DNA of 64,000 bases from Coprinopsis marcescibilis (lineage: Eukaryota; Basidiomycota; Agaricomycetes; Agaricales; Psathyrellaceae), in the NCBI GenBank assembly GCA_004369085.1, contig ML210165.1, forward strand, positions 62,001 through 126,000. The letters run 5' to 3'. Below are positions 11,494-23,249 of the stretch, in pieces. The position numbers were made by a program, and so were the translations under genes. The notes beneath the pieces are model-generated. The model was not told the origin of the DNA. It worked only from the letters and a program-made list of their open reading frames with translations, and did not search any database. Each line of letters opens with the position of its first letter. The stretch's first letter is position 1.

Positions 11494-12087
11494 ATCGCTT
11501 TGAAGGAGGGGGTGCTCGAATTATTTGCAACTTAGAGAAGTTAAGCTTGCCGTGTACATTTTGGATCTCTTTTTATTCCGATTCGTTCATCGTGTGTTCA
11601 ACGCGGAAGGTATCCCGATAATATGCCTCTTTGTGTGGCGTTCTCTGAGCATTTGGAGGCTTTGGAAGAAGATCGACCTGCGCTGCTCTTGATCTCATGG
11701 GCCAAGGCGTTTAGAACATATCTGGCATATGGAGGAGCCCATCATATTGCGCTGCTACCGGAAGACGGACGGAACTCGGTCTCGTAGTCGCAATTCAGAG
11801 CATAACTCAGTTTCCAATCTATGGCGACAGCTTATATGACTTGTTCCGCCACCCCCTTACACATGGTGTGCATCCTCTATCGACCAAGCTGACACCACAT
11901 TAGCACTCCGGAGCGCATAATTATCGTTCAATTTCGTCACATTTGTTCGTTACGACAAGGCGTAAAAGGACGCTGAGACGACCTTCGCGCCCGCCACTGG
12001 AAGCGGTCGCGTAGTGCCGGCACCAGCAACATGCTTTATTGCAGCATCTTGTGATCCCGACTCGGTATCATCTGCGTCATGGCCAAG
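11494..12087. other. intergenic, no gene seen
   Basis: About 600 nt between the convergent ends of NTF2 and the GH88 gene. No frame with protein-like composition was supported. The NTF2 3' untranslated region lies in the first part. Confidence 0.4.
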
Positions 12088-13693
12088 TTACGGGCAGCTC
12101 ACTAACTGCCGCCTTATCAACTCATTACCCGCCAAAAGGTAATAATAATCCCCTGTTCCCAATAAATGCATTAGAATTCGCACTCGGAAAAATGAGAGCC
12201 AAGCGCGAGAGTGCTACTGACCATAAACGGTCCCAGTATTCTGGTTATTTTGGGGCTTGTGAACGGTTCCGTTCGAGAGCAAACTCTGCCAGTTTGCTTT
12301 CCAGGCGACCCGCGTGATGCTGTTGAGAATCTTGTGGAGCAAATTAAGCGAAATAGCTGATGAGGATGCTGATACCAAACACCAGAGAGAAATGGGCTAC
12401 CCACTCGAATGGCGTTGTCGGTCCAGTATTTGATCTGTCCCTGATCTGTTTCTTGTCTAGCAATCAACAACAGGGCGTTTGCAACCAAAGCTGCGGCAGA
12501 CGAGTCGGCGGGGCGCGTCGGATTTAATGGGGCGTTGAAGTCCCTGAGAGGTTCCAATAAGCAAGTCCACAAGAACTCTAAAAAAGACAAATTTACCATG
12601 GAACCACACCGTCCGACGGTAAATTGTTTATGAAGAAGCGGGCCATTCGCCGGGCGGTATCCAGATATTTCACATCCCCCGTGAGACGGTACACTGTTCG
12701 GGGGATACGTGTTAAGAGAAGCGAGGGTAGTGAAGCAACGTGAACGTACTGTTAGCGAACCCGTAGATGCCCCAAGATTGACCACGGGTCCAAGTGCTAC
12801 TGTCAGAATATCCCTGAGCCGTCCTTTTTCGGATAACGTTCCCAGAAGTCGAATTATAGTCAATAACATGCCATGAACCACCTTGGGGGTACAATGAATC
12901 AGAAGCTGAAAGCAAGAGAAGAAGGTTTCCGTAATAGAACCTACTGACCATCGGCTCGAATGTGGTTTGCCATTGTAGTATCCGCGTGTCGAACGGCAAT
13001 ATTTCGTAGGTTCTGGTTACCTGTGAGTCTCGCCGAGGCGAAAAGAAGCTCGAGGTTCATCATGTTATCAATAATGACCTGGCAAAAGTTCAGAAAAGGC
13101 TGCTAAGGGAAGGTGAAGAAGTTTACTGTAAACTGGGTAGGATCCGAAGTATCCCAGCTTCGAGTGCAGCCAACTCGTTCGCTGAAGCGTCCTGCAAGAG
13201 CCGACGCAAGGCTGTTGATGGAGCGGATCGCTGTTGCATCGTTGGGGTTCCTATGAAGACATTGTCAGAACAAGTGCCGACCTCGTGCAATGTGCACGTA
13301 CAGTGCGAGTTCTTCGACGAAGGGGAAACTGATGAAGCCAACATCGTGGCCAACTTTACTTGCATCCAATGGAAGACCTCTACTCGAGTTAATCCCAAGA
13401 GCTCTCCAATCAGCGATGTTCAAGCCATTCCTATCGTTGGCGCCGCATTGGATCCTCCTCGAGTTGAGGGCATAATGCGTAGCCGGGAAGAAACCAGATG
13501 TCCATGCCCCGGAATCGAACCACAACCATTGCCCACCAGCGTTCGTGTATTGTGGCCATCGAAGGTTTGGTCTTGCTCTCTCTGCCGCGAGGATCTTTTG
13601 AGGACCAAGAGGACTGAGCAATTCAGAGGGAATTTGTCCTTTTACGAGATGTACGGGGAAGAAAAAAGCGGCTAGGAGCAGCGAGGCTAACAT
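12088..13693 (-). CDS. GH88-type unsaturated glucuronyl hydrolase, secreted
   Basis: The protein starts with a signal peptide (MLASLLLAAFFFPVHLVKGQ). It then shows the six-hairpin glycosidase pattern of family GH88: WPQYTNAGGQWLWFDSGAWT with SGFFPATHYAL, then GHDVGFISFPF, then VIIDNMMNLELLFASARLTG. Further on come SSWHVIDYNSTSGNV and GYSDSSTWTRGQSWGIYGF. The Asp residues in the HDVGF and IIDNMMN blocks match the two acidic residues used by this family, which hydrates the 4,5-double bond of unsaturated uronic acids released by polysaccharide lyases. The most C-terminal exon is uncertain: two acceptor choices give stops at 12088 or 12117, with GDYYYLLAGNEL visible in one of them. A TATA box lies 50 nt upstream of the start. 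Confidence 0.85.
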
Positions 13694-13742
13694 CTCGAGA
13701 GAGAACCGAGGGACAAAAAGTTTCTGATTGGGTCAGGCTGGA

Positions 13743-13749
13743 TTTTATA
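13743..13749 (-). promoter_or_regulatory. TATA box of the GH88 gene
   Basis: TATAAAA on the minus strand, 50 nt upstream of the GH88 start codon at 13693. Spacing fits a normal fungal core promoter and supports the chosen start. Confidence 0.6.
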
Positions 13750-13799
13750 CGATGTTATGTATGAGATCGGCGAGAAAGCGGACCGCTGAATTTAGGAGC

Positions 13800-14493
13800 A
13801 AATGAGTACTGTTGCGGAAGCACGCAGGACTTCCACCGTGTGCAGTATGCCAGGTAATCGCCCGAGAAGTTCGCCAAGGAGTCGTTCCAGAAGCATGAGA
13901 GAGAGACTAAAACCAGGCTTTCCGCATAGCCATCCCCTCATGTCCCCCTCGAGCATCAGAACAATATTGCCAAGTCATGTTTTTAGGCACGCCCCTCTTG
14001 ATATACGGCTGGACACTCTTGCAATTTCCTCGATAACTTGGGCTTTAGTCATGATGCGGCCGTCTTAAGCCTTCGTGAGCATAGTCCAATCGAGGGCCTG
14101 CCATTTTTGACCTGGTGTTGAACTCATTTTGGAGCTGTTCTGCAATTATTTCGACCGTCTTGAACGGAAGTCCGGGGAGGATTGACCGATTAAATGCAAG
14201 CTGTCGGGTTTGGGATGCTTTGAACAAAGGTGCAAATGCCTCGTGTTCGACACGATCCTGTTATGATAACGTTGAAAGGGGTGAAGTTAATTATCCGATT
14301 TGGAATATGGACGTTGCTTACCCATGCGCACAGGGTGGAAATTATGATAGAGATGCGCAAGCGGAACGCAGCCCACTTTGCCTGTCATCCTGAGTAGGAT
14401 ATAGCACCCTCCGGAGTGCACAGTCGCCTGAGACCTTTTCTGTTGAGCATACCGTGTCGAGAAACTGCGGGCCATCTCCCATTCTCCACCCAC
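13800..14493 (-). CDS. hypothetical protein, weakly supported
   Basis: A frame beginning at 14493 (MGGEWEMARSFSTRYAQQKR) can be spliced over a GT/AG intron near 14320-14260 into DRVEHEAFAPLFKASQTRQL, followed by LPFKTVEIIAEQLQNEFNTR, which looks like real protein. The frame then stops near 14045, although coding-like sequence (MTKAQVIEEIARVSSRIS) continues in another frame. I do not recognise a family. It may be a small unknown gene or a gene remnant between GH88 and VPS1. Confidence 0.25.
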
Positions 14494-14809
14494 CTATAGG
14501 TCTGCCAACAAGCGACCTAATACTAAAACTCCCCCGATAAGTTCACTGACCTCTAACCTGAATACTGAACTTAGATCGCTGGGAATGAGACCCACGGTTG
14601 AGAAGACAAAGAGGTTGAACAATGTGTGGTAAAAGGTCAACAGAAGAGTATCGATAGCCACTTGCGAGCTTGAATGCGCAGTGTTTGGTCAAGCATTCCT
14701 TTGGCGGCATCGCCATTGCGCAGGGCGCAGCCTTTACTTAAGTATCCTTCCTCCACCTCTATTATCGACAACGAGCTCCAACAGTTGCTCACTCCCCTCA
14801 TAATCCGCC
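14494..14809. other. upstream region of VPS1, no gene seen
   Basis: No supported coding frame. Probably the promoter and leader of the dynamin-like gene that follows. Confidence 0.4.
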
Positions 14810-17424
14810 ATGGCAAACCTAGGCACAGAGATCGTGAATACTGTCAACAAACTACAAGATGTCTTTACTTCGATTGGCTCCACTGGGTCTGCGATAGATT
14901 TGCCTCAAATATGTGTCCTCGGTAGTCAGAGTAGCGGAAAGAGTTCCGTCCTAGAAGTAAGTTAATCTAGGTTCGTTTCGCCTCGGTTTCAGTTGCTCAT
15001 CGGCTATCTGTCGTAGAATATCGTTGGTCGGGATTTCCTGCCTCGTGGTACTGGCATTGTTACGCGGCGACCCCTGGTGAGCACAAAGGACCTCATATCC
15101 GTATATTCCGCCAAACTCATCCCCGACCAGGTTCTTCAACTTATCCACCGACCTGCCGGTGGTAGTGAGTCTATGCATCCAGCTCACCTTTGCCTTAGGC
15201 TGATTGATATCCACCTTTAGATCAAGCAAACGGCATAGAGAAATCAGGAGATAAAGCAGCCAACGCCGATGAATGGGGCGAATTCCTTCACCTTCCCGGC
15301 CAGAAATTATACGACTTCCACAAGATTAGAGACGAGATCGTGCGTGACACCGAAGCAAAGACCGGCAAGAACGCTGGAATCTCACCACAACCCATCAACC
15401 TGCGGATCTTCTCGCCCAATGTCCTCACATTAACACTCGTCGATCTGCCCGGTTTGACCAAGGTTCCCGTTGGTGACCAGCCCAAAGACATCGAGCGACA
15501 AATCCGTGATATGTTGCTCAAGTACATCTCGAAACCCTCCTGTATCATCCTCGCGGTCACCGCCGCCAACACTGATTTGGCCAACTCCGATGGCTTGAAG
15601 ATGGCCCGTGAAGTGGATCCAGAGGGTACTCGGACCATCGGTGTGCTAACCAAGGTCGACCTTATGTGAGTCCGTTTTGTGTGTGTGCCTCTGTGGTATT
15701 CATTAACTTGTACTTTAGGGACAAGGGTACCAACGTCGTTGATATCTTGGCAGGACGAATTATTCCATTGCGTCTTGGATACGTGCCAGTAGTAAACCGA
15801 GGGCAGCACGACATCGAATCCAACAAGCCCATCCAACAAGCTTTGGATGCTGAGCGGGAGTTCTTCGAGAATCACTCATCATACTCCAACAAGGCCCAAT
15901 TCTGCGGCACTCCTTTCCTCTCCCGCAAACTTAACATGGTGTGTACCGCTTGCTTGATAGTCAGGTGCATATACTGAATGTATCGGGATAGATCCTCATG
16001 CACCACATCCGCGCAACCCTCCCAGACATCAAATCACGTATTTCAACCAACCTGCAGAAATACAACGCCGAGCTTCAGTCGCTCGGGGGCTCCATGGGCG
16101 ACAACTCTGCCAACGTCGTGCTCTCTACGATTACGGAGTTCTGTGGAGAATTCAGGACGGTTATCGACGGTAACACCAACGATCTTTCTGTGAACGAACT
16201 TTCTGGAGGTGCTCGTATCAGCTTCGTCTTCCATGAATTGTTCAACAATGGTATCAAGACAATCGATCCATTCGATCAAGTCAAGGATGGCGATATCCGA
16301 ACAATCCTGTACAATTCATCTGTGAGTTTTCGATCTCTTTGTGTTGTACCTGATGCTGAAATTCTTCCAAGGGTTCCACACCATCCCTCTTTGTTGCCAC
16401 CTCTGCTTTTGAAGTCATCACCAAGCAACAGATCAAGCGTCTTGAGGAGCCCAGTGTCAAGTGCTGCCAACTGGTCTATGATGAGCTCATCCGTATCCTT
16501 GGCCATCTTCTAAGCAAAGTGGTAAGTGTGGGTTTCTGCAAGTCATGAGCCTCATCTAAAGAGTACGTAGGCGGCATTCAAACGGTTCCCTATGCTCCGT
16601 GAACGATTCAACGCAGTTGTTGTAAACTTTTTCAAGTCTTCCATGAATCCTACCGTCAAGTTGGTAACTGATATGGTTTCGTAAGTCCCTTCGAATTGGA
16701 TTGATTAGGCGAAAATATTGAACGCCACGCTAGCATGCAAGCTTGCTACATCAACACAACGCACCCAGACTTTATTGGCGGACACAGGGTGAGTTCAGTT
16801 CAAATGCTGGACGAGATAAACAGATACTCACAAAGCAATCTTAGGCATTCTCTTTGGTCACCGACAAAATGAATGGTGCCAAAGCACCTCCTCCGGCTGT
16901 CGATCCCAAACAGCAACGCCAACAGGCAATCAACAACAACAAGGATTTGGATGTCGAGATCAAGCGGGATGATGGCTTTTTCGGTTCGTTCTTCTCGAGA
17001 ACCGGTCCTCAGTCCAAGAAGAAGGGTGCCGCCGCTATGGAGGCACCTCCTCCAAACATTCGTCCCCAAGCTGCTTTGAGTGAAAGGGAGACTATGGAGA
17101 CCGAGGTCATCAGTACGTTTTCTGATCTACGTTGTCCTGATTCTGGGGTCTAACTGATGCATATTAGAAACCCTTATTCATTCATACTTCAATGTCGTCA
17201 AACGCGAGATGATCGACATGGTACCCAAGGCTGTTATGCTGACTCTCGTAAACCACTCCAAGGAGAATCTACAGCGCGAACTGCTGCAAGAACTCTACAA
17301 GCCAGAGATTCTCGACGAGCTCATGAAGGAGAGCGAACACGTTGTGTCCCGCAGGAAGGAATGCGTCGGCATGATCCAGGCACTCAACAAGGCGGAGGAG
17401 ATCGTGGCAGGAGTAGGCGCTTAA
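14810..17424 (+). CDS. VPS1: dynamin-like GTPase Vps1
   Basis: About nine exons encode a full dynamin-family protein without a PH or proline-rich domain, as in yeast Vps1. The GTPase domain carries the P-loop GSQSSGKSS, the switch block [23 protein letters not shown] (G3) and TKVDLMDKGT (G4). The middle/stalk region includes [20 protein letters not shown] and [17 protein letters not shown], then [18 protein letters not shown] low-complexity insert ([18 protein letters not shown]) precedes the GTPase effector domain ([20 protein letters not shown]), which ends at [15 protein letters not shown]. Vps1 pinches membranes at the Golgi/endosome, peroxisome and vacuole. The start in cgccATGGC gives the usual short N-terminal helix before the P-loop. 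An odd second copy of the terminal coding motif follows the stop codon. Confidence 0.95.
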
Positions 17425-18564
17425 GAACGCCGAGGAAATCGTGGTGTGAGTATCAGGCGTGCCGTGTCATCCACGACAAATCCTCTCACTTTATGTCTGG
17501 CCATGGGTTTAATCCAGTATAATCCACGCATAGCCTTTCCATTCGTATATACCTTCTCTTTGCCTCACCGGATCTTAATCTTGCACATTGTTACACGCAG
17601 CATTGTCTTCTGTATGCTTTCCAGTCAATAATACCATTAGCGTCCTCTTCTAGAAGCTGTACACGATGCTTGTGCGTGGGCGCTTGTCCGATGATTGATT
17701 ATCTTGCCTTATCTTTCCCCATATTGTTGTCCATCATTCTGGAGAACCCGATTATCTCTGCATCAGTCACTTCTGATAGTGAAGATGTTGGTCAATTCCA
17801 GGAATGGAGGCGCTGTGTCTCGGCTTCGATCATCTTATGTGCTCTGACCGCTACCACCATGCTTGATCCAGCCTAGTCGTCTCAGTCAGCCACTGTAGTG
17901 TTTGTGGAAAGTTTGAAAGTTGCCCAGAGGCGATTAAACGTTCCCGCACAAACGCCTTTGACACCGAATGTTCCTGTTTGTTCCATTTCTGCGGAAGCGC
18001 CCATACAGCTTTTTATCTCCTTCTGCGCAGAAGTGGGTCCGATGGGACGGCATACGTGGCATACACACCATTTTCCGTGAGCATTCCGTTCATAATCCAC
18101 TTGTGGCTTCCGGATGCATGAATGATCAGATATATGACTCAATTAGCGCAGAAAGGGCTAAAGTGGAGTACAGGGGCGATACGATGCAGTACGAGGAACA
18201 GGTACTTATATCAGTGCGCAGGGAAGAAAGGGAGCGCTCTGGGAGGCGAATAGTCGTACGAGGGATGGGCGGAAAGGGGGGTGGGAGCATAGACACATCC
18301 ACTTTGATAGCGGTTGCTAGGGTCCAGGGTTCGCCCTTCGCAGCCTTTCAGCCTGCCTTGAAAGGCCAATGGGTGTGTCTGTGGCTCTGTGGGAGCACTG
18401 GGGCCTCTGAGGCCACATATCTTGCCCAAACACCCCAAATCGCAGGGACCGCCCGCAATACTGCAGGGCGCGACAGGGATGGGGCGTCCTCGAGAAAGGA
18501 AGGAGAACAAAAGAGTTACGTAAGAAGATGTTGACTCAGATATCGGAGTTTGAAATCTGGAGGG
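17425..18564. other. intergenic between VPS1 and TBP, no gene seen
   Basis: About 1.1 kb with only short, composition-poor open frames on both strands. The first few hundred bases likely hold the VPS1 3' untranslated region and the last part the TBP promoter. No RNA gene or repeat was recognised. Confidence 0.4.
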
Positions 18565-18572
18565 TATATAAG
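18565..18572 (+). promoter_or_regulatory. TATA box of the TBP gene
   Basis: TATATAAG lies 75 nt before the TBP start codon, in a GC-richer surround. It would be bound by the product of the gene itself. Confidence 0.65.
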
Positions 18573-18646
18573 AGGGCGGTTTCGCTGTTCGAAAACATTC
18601 TTTCACCCCGTCCGTAGTTTTCCCACGCCCTTAAAATTTATAGACA

Positions 18647-19824
18647 ATGTCGTCTTTTGCCTTGCCTGCTCGTCAAATCACATTTGGCCGATCCAACGCG
18701 CCAACACAGCAGCAACAGCATACTTTCCAGCAACAGCAGCAGCAGCAACAACAGCAATTGCAGAGCCAGCAATTCCAACAGCCCCAGAATGGTCTAGCGT
18801 TGCCGGGAGGCGGCTACTCACAGCCAGCAGCCAGCTCCGGGGGTCTTGCTTTGCCGGGCCCATCGCCACTGTCCAACTCGTATACCCCATCCCAAGGTGT
18901 TCAGGCGACGGTCTCGACCAACGCTGTTGCTGGCCCATCTACCCCACCCGCCTCGACACCGGCCCCATCCACCCCTCTGACGCTCGAGCAACAGCACATC
19001 ACTGCTGTCGACGGGATTGTGCCAACGCTGCAAAACATTGTCGCAACGGTCAACCTGGACTGTCGTCTGGACCTAAAGACTATTGCTCTACACGCTCGCA
19101 ATGCCGAGTACAATCCAAAGGTTGGTACATATCAATTCATCTAACTTTTGACATGCCGAACTTCTTGCCTGTTCGCGTGTTATCTAGCGTTTCGCCGCCG
19201 TCATTATGCGTATCCGTGAACCGAAAACCACCGCACTCATCTTCGCCTCGGGCAAGATGGTCGTGACTGGTGCGAAATCCGAAGACGACTCGCGGTTGGC
19301 GTCGCGAAAATACGCGCGAATCGTGCAGAAGCTCGGCTTCGATGCCAAGTTCTCCGAGTTCAAGATTCAGAACATCGTGGGAAGCTGCGACGTCAAGTTC
19401 CCTATTCGACTGGAAGGTCTCGCCTACAGTCACGGACAGTTTAGCAGCTATGAGCCTGAGGTAAGGGTCTCCCTCTCGTTATATCGTATTTACTAAACTT
19501 GTTGGCAGTTGTTCCCTGGTTTAATTTATCGCATGATCAAGCCCAAAGTTGTGCTTCTAATCTTCGTGTCGGGGAAGATTGTCCTCACTGGCGCCAAGGT
19601 AAGAAATCGTTCGTACATCTCACACATCGCGCCGTGGCTTTGTGATTATAGACCTCAAGGGTCGTGACACGAAGCCACGGTCTTCTGCGATGCTCGTGTT
19701 TCAGTGGACCGGTTTTGAGCCACATCCGCTGACACTTTATTGTCATGGCCTACAGGTCAGAGAGGAGATTTACACGGCGTTCAACACCATTTACACCGTG
19801 CTTTGCGAATTCCGGAAACCTTAA
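18647..19824 (+). CDS. SPT15: TATA-binding protein (TBP)
   Basis: Four exons (18647-19120, 19188-19460, 19509-19598, 19756-19824) give 301 residues. The first 125 or so are a Gln-rich, then Pro/Ser/Thr-rich disordered N-terminus with a run of nine Gln. The conserved saddle follows: [60 protein letters not shown] and the second pseudo-repeat [50 protein letters not shown]. It ends [17 protein letters not shown] nucleates TFIID, SL1- and TFIIIB-type complexes for all three nuclear RNA polymerases. The last intron (19599-19755, 157 nt) is about three times the local norm. The symbol is by yeast homology. Confidence 0.96.
18708..18781 (+). repeat. CAG/CAA tract encoding polyglutamine in TBP
   Basis: A run of CAG and CAA codons, with the longest stretch encoding nine consecutive Gln. 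Mixed CAG/CAA usage makes it more stable than a pure repeat. Confidence 0.8.
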
Positions 19825-21114
19825 TGCAATTGGGCCGCATCTGTTTCCTTTTTCGCTCTTCCAACCCGCCCTTTTAAGCTACCACCGTCGATATGCAATT
19901 ATACTGGCCATGCGCTGGTGCGCGACGGTTGGGTACGCTAGGGTGTAAAAAGCTTTTACCATTCGGTATTCGGGTCCTTTGGTGACTCTTTTGACAATCC
20001 TTCGCTTTCGCCTTGGGAATTGGTGTACAAGTTTTTTTCTCAATCACGCACAATCATCACGCAATAAGGACATCTTTCAATATACACACATACATTTTAT
20101 ACAATACACTTACAATACAATACTGTACGCAATAAATTCTGTCTTATTAGTCAAACATAAGCTTCAAGAACCAATTTACCTTCGGCCGATTGGGCGAGTC
20201 GAATGAGCGTTATGCCGTCTTGCTGCCAATTTCAGTTTGGACCTCGCTTTCCAACTTGTACTCGCTTCCGAGAAGCCGCACCTTGCATCCTTTTGTATCG
20301 CAATTTTTCAGCCCTTCGCGTTTCAAGTGAAGATTTCTGGGTCTGTCAGTGTCACTCTTCCCGAGAAAGCGAGAAGGCACTCGGGAGCCGCGCTCGCGTA
20401 TGTAAATTATATCACTGTAGGTCAGCGCATCAAAGGCGCGAAAGTTGCAGAATTGCATACAAGTGGGGTCTCTGTGGGCGCATTCGGGACCATGTCTTCC
20501 GGTTGCTCTTCCCGACTTTCAGGTACTGAAAAGCCACACAGATCGCCCACATACATATGTAACTAAGATCATGCAGCGCCCATCCTCGCACATCTCGGGA
20601 CCCGATTTGAGCGCATACTCCAGAACCCCGCATCCCCCCACTCACAATGCCAACTTCAAGTACCAAACCATCTCTGAACATTATAAAATATGGTCAAACT
20701 ATTCGATTCGTAGCATAGGTATATGTGTACGTGTACGGCGAATAAATAAATGATAAAGTTGCGGTGGTGCGGTAAAAATACAATTGGTTTGTGCAATGCA
20801 TGCAGACGTTAATGGAAAATGTCGAAGATAGACGAGCCAAAGGTGTATGGTTTTTATCCATTGAAAGAGCTAGTGATACATCTCGCCGACCTTCGAACTT
20901 TGTTGCTCGTGTAGAGGTGAATGTCCAAGGGGTGATGAAGAGGTAGTTGGCGAACGAACGAATGCGTGGCGGGTTGAAGGAACAAGGAAAGGTAATCAAG
21001 GGTATGGGGCGAGCGAAGTGACAGACAGAACACATGCAAAGGAAGTTGAATGGAGGCGAAACGGACATACAGCGATGCAACGAAAGAACGTGCTCAGAGG
21101 GCCAACATGATTAA
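19825..21114. other. intergenic, no gene seen; AT-rich stretch
   Basis: About 1.3 kb between TBP and the seven-helix gene, tail to tail. An AT-rich, ATACA-rich stretch at about 20070-20140 probably belongs to a transcript end. Open frames here lack protein-like composition. Confidence 0.4.
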
Positions 21115-22422
21115 TTAAGGCGAGTCATCTTCTCGGTATTTCCTGGGAAGATTCTTGATCTTATCCAGCTGCGGCTGGTTATTTTGCGTATCGTGAAGGG
21201 GGATGCTGTGAGATGATGAGACCTGCCAGTCCAGGATCCCAGTCGCAGATGCCGTTATTATGTCTCGACACCACGCGCGGTTTTGGGCCATCCTGAGCAC
21301 GATCAACAGCCGCGTTATCGCCTGGGCGAGAGGGAGAGAGATCGCAGTCAGAAGCCAGGCTCGAGATAGCGATGCCAAGATGCTCACATTTAGATAGATT
21401 AGCGGTTGTTGGAAAACCTCTGCCACCGGTTCTCGCAAAACGAACAGGGCGAGATGGACAATGGACCAGAGTGTCAGGAGTGCACCGCTTTCCACGAATA
21501 TCGTGGACATGGAGGTGTACGGGACTGACTGTAGCTTCCCTAAAACATGCTCGACCTTTTCTCGCAACGTGTACAAGCGCACCGCAATTAATGTGGTGAA
21601 CATAAGGTTTGCAGCAACGAAGAGTGAGAAGTTGGCCATCTTGAACACCCTTGTTTGGGGGCCCCAATAAGGGTCGTCCGGCTTGGCTGTAAGGATTATG
21701 AATGGTATCGAAGTAGCTGTACATTAACATGTCAATGAGGGTCTGTCTCGGTGATTTAGATGGAGCGAGGCATACCCATCCGACCAAGATGTGTAACAAC
21801 TGGCACGCCTAATATCCACCGATTATAGTTCCAGAGGATGTATAGCCGATAAATCTATTGATATGATTGGTAAATTTACGCTCGAAACGTTGGTAATCAT
21901 AACTCACCATCAGCAAATCCAGGATCCAAGGCATTAATACCAAGCTGTTGAAGGTGATGAACTGCAATCAATTTCAGCACTCCCTGACGATGCTCGAAAT
22001 GCTCGTACCAAACTTTGTCCAACACATTCTCCCACCTATCCATCGAGTCCTTATAGTAGGCTATATACCCTCCTGGGACCTTCCTATTTTCCACATACAT
22101 CGTTTCCGCGTACTTCGCTCTTCCAGCAACCGCAAAAGTCGCCAAGAAAAAGGTGTACACCGAATACATGATGATCCCATAGAAGATGCGCCCTCGCTTA
22201 GGCCTCAGCCAGAGCACCTGGAAAATCTGGATTATGATCATGAGCAACGCCCCTAGTCGACAGAGATCGTCGGTCAGCCCATAACAAAGGACATGGAAAG
22301 AATGTGGACACACCATATGTGAGTACGGTCAGAAGTAATCCCTCAAAGCAAGCCCGCTCAAGCCTGATATAACGCGGATCCGTCGTCCTCAAACCATCCT
22401 CAGATATGACCGCGCCCGGCAT
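21115..22422 (-). CDS. seven-transmembrane protein of unknown function
   Basis: Spliced exons give a product of about 330 residues with seven hydrophobic segments. The visible ones include ACFEGLLLTVLTYGALLMII, GIIMYSVYTFFLATFAVAG, FITFNSLVLMPWILDLLM, RLYILWNYNRWILGVPVVTH, ANFSLFVAANLMFTTLIAVR and LTLWSIVHLALFVLREPVAE. The RLYILWN motif at the fourth helix and a soluble, Asn/Gln/Lys-rich C-tail (LDKIKNLPRKYREDD) are typical of a large family of Agaricomycete integral membrane proteins with no assigned function. A receptor-like role is often assumed but I see no proof. The first intron is phase 1 after LTY; splice sites in the middle of the gene are less certain. Confidence 0.75.
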
Positions 22423-23249
22423 CGTTCACGTTTAAGCGTAAAGCGCCCAGCCAGCGAGCGGTCTCGGAAAGCCCTGCTGGGTGGGTAACAAGCGATATCC
22501 ACTGGACCAATCCAAAACAGAAGAGAATCAATCAACGCAGCTGGGTTGTTACTTATATCATCGGATATATGTGCGAGAGCTAACACTTGCCATCAATCGC
22601 CCACGTCTGAATCCTTTCGCTGATTGATAATTAGTAGCCTGGAGTTACGAACGGGGTGGATGGGTATCAGCCCATCACATTGATGCTTTCCCAAGCGCCG
22701 GCGTCTGATGTGGTTTCTATCGCCGGTTTCTTGCTACGCACTGGCCGAGCACCGAACCCATGAAGCATACACGTGAGCTTTATCCCAATTATTCTTTGAA
22801 TCGATTCCAGGATCCTAAGTAGAATCAGAAAGTTAGAATTGCTAATGGAAGCAGAATTGCTATTGGAAAGGTCGTGCATACCTTTGGAAGCCCAGGGAAC
22901 ATCATGACCATCCATCGAATATTCCGGGACACGGGAAAATGGCTCGCCAGCTGGGACCGAGTCACCGAGAACCCCTTCTGGAAGTGTCCATATGCTCAGT
23001 GTCCCTGTGTCAGAGTTCAGAAGGGACGAAGAGCTGAAACATATGTATACGGAATTAGTAACCACTTACCGTGCACTCACAAATCCGCAAGTTACGGAGC
23101 ACCAACACATTATGACATCCCAAGGAATAAACAGCCATTTTCGTGGAGTGCATGTGAACAATGGAAGATGGTAGTATGAGTTTAGCGTTATTTACATCGC
23201 AATACATAATTTCATGACAGACGTTACCCAGTTAATGGAGTCCGTTAGC
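22423..23249. other. intergenic or small unknown gene
   Basis: No recognised gene. On the minus strand a segment around 22900-23040 (GEPFSRVPEYSMDGHDVPW) can splice at a GT/AG pair (about 22882 to 22816) to KNNWDKAHVYASWVRCSASA. It might be the last exons of a small protein, but no start exon was found. Confidence 0.25.
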
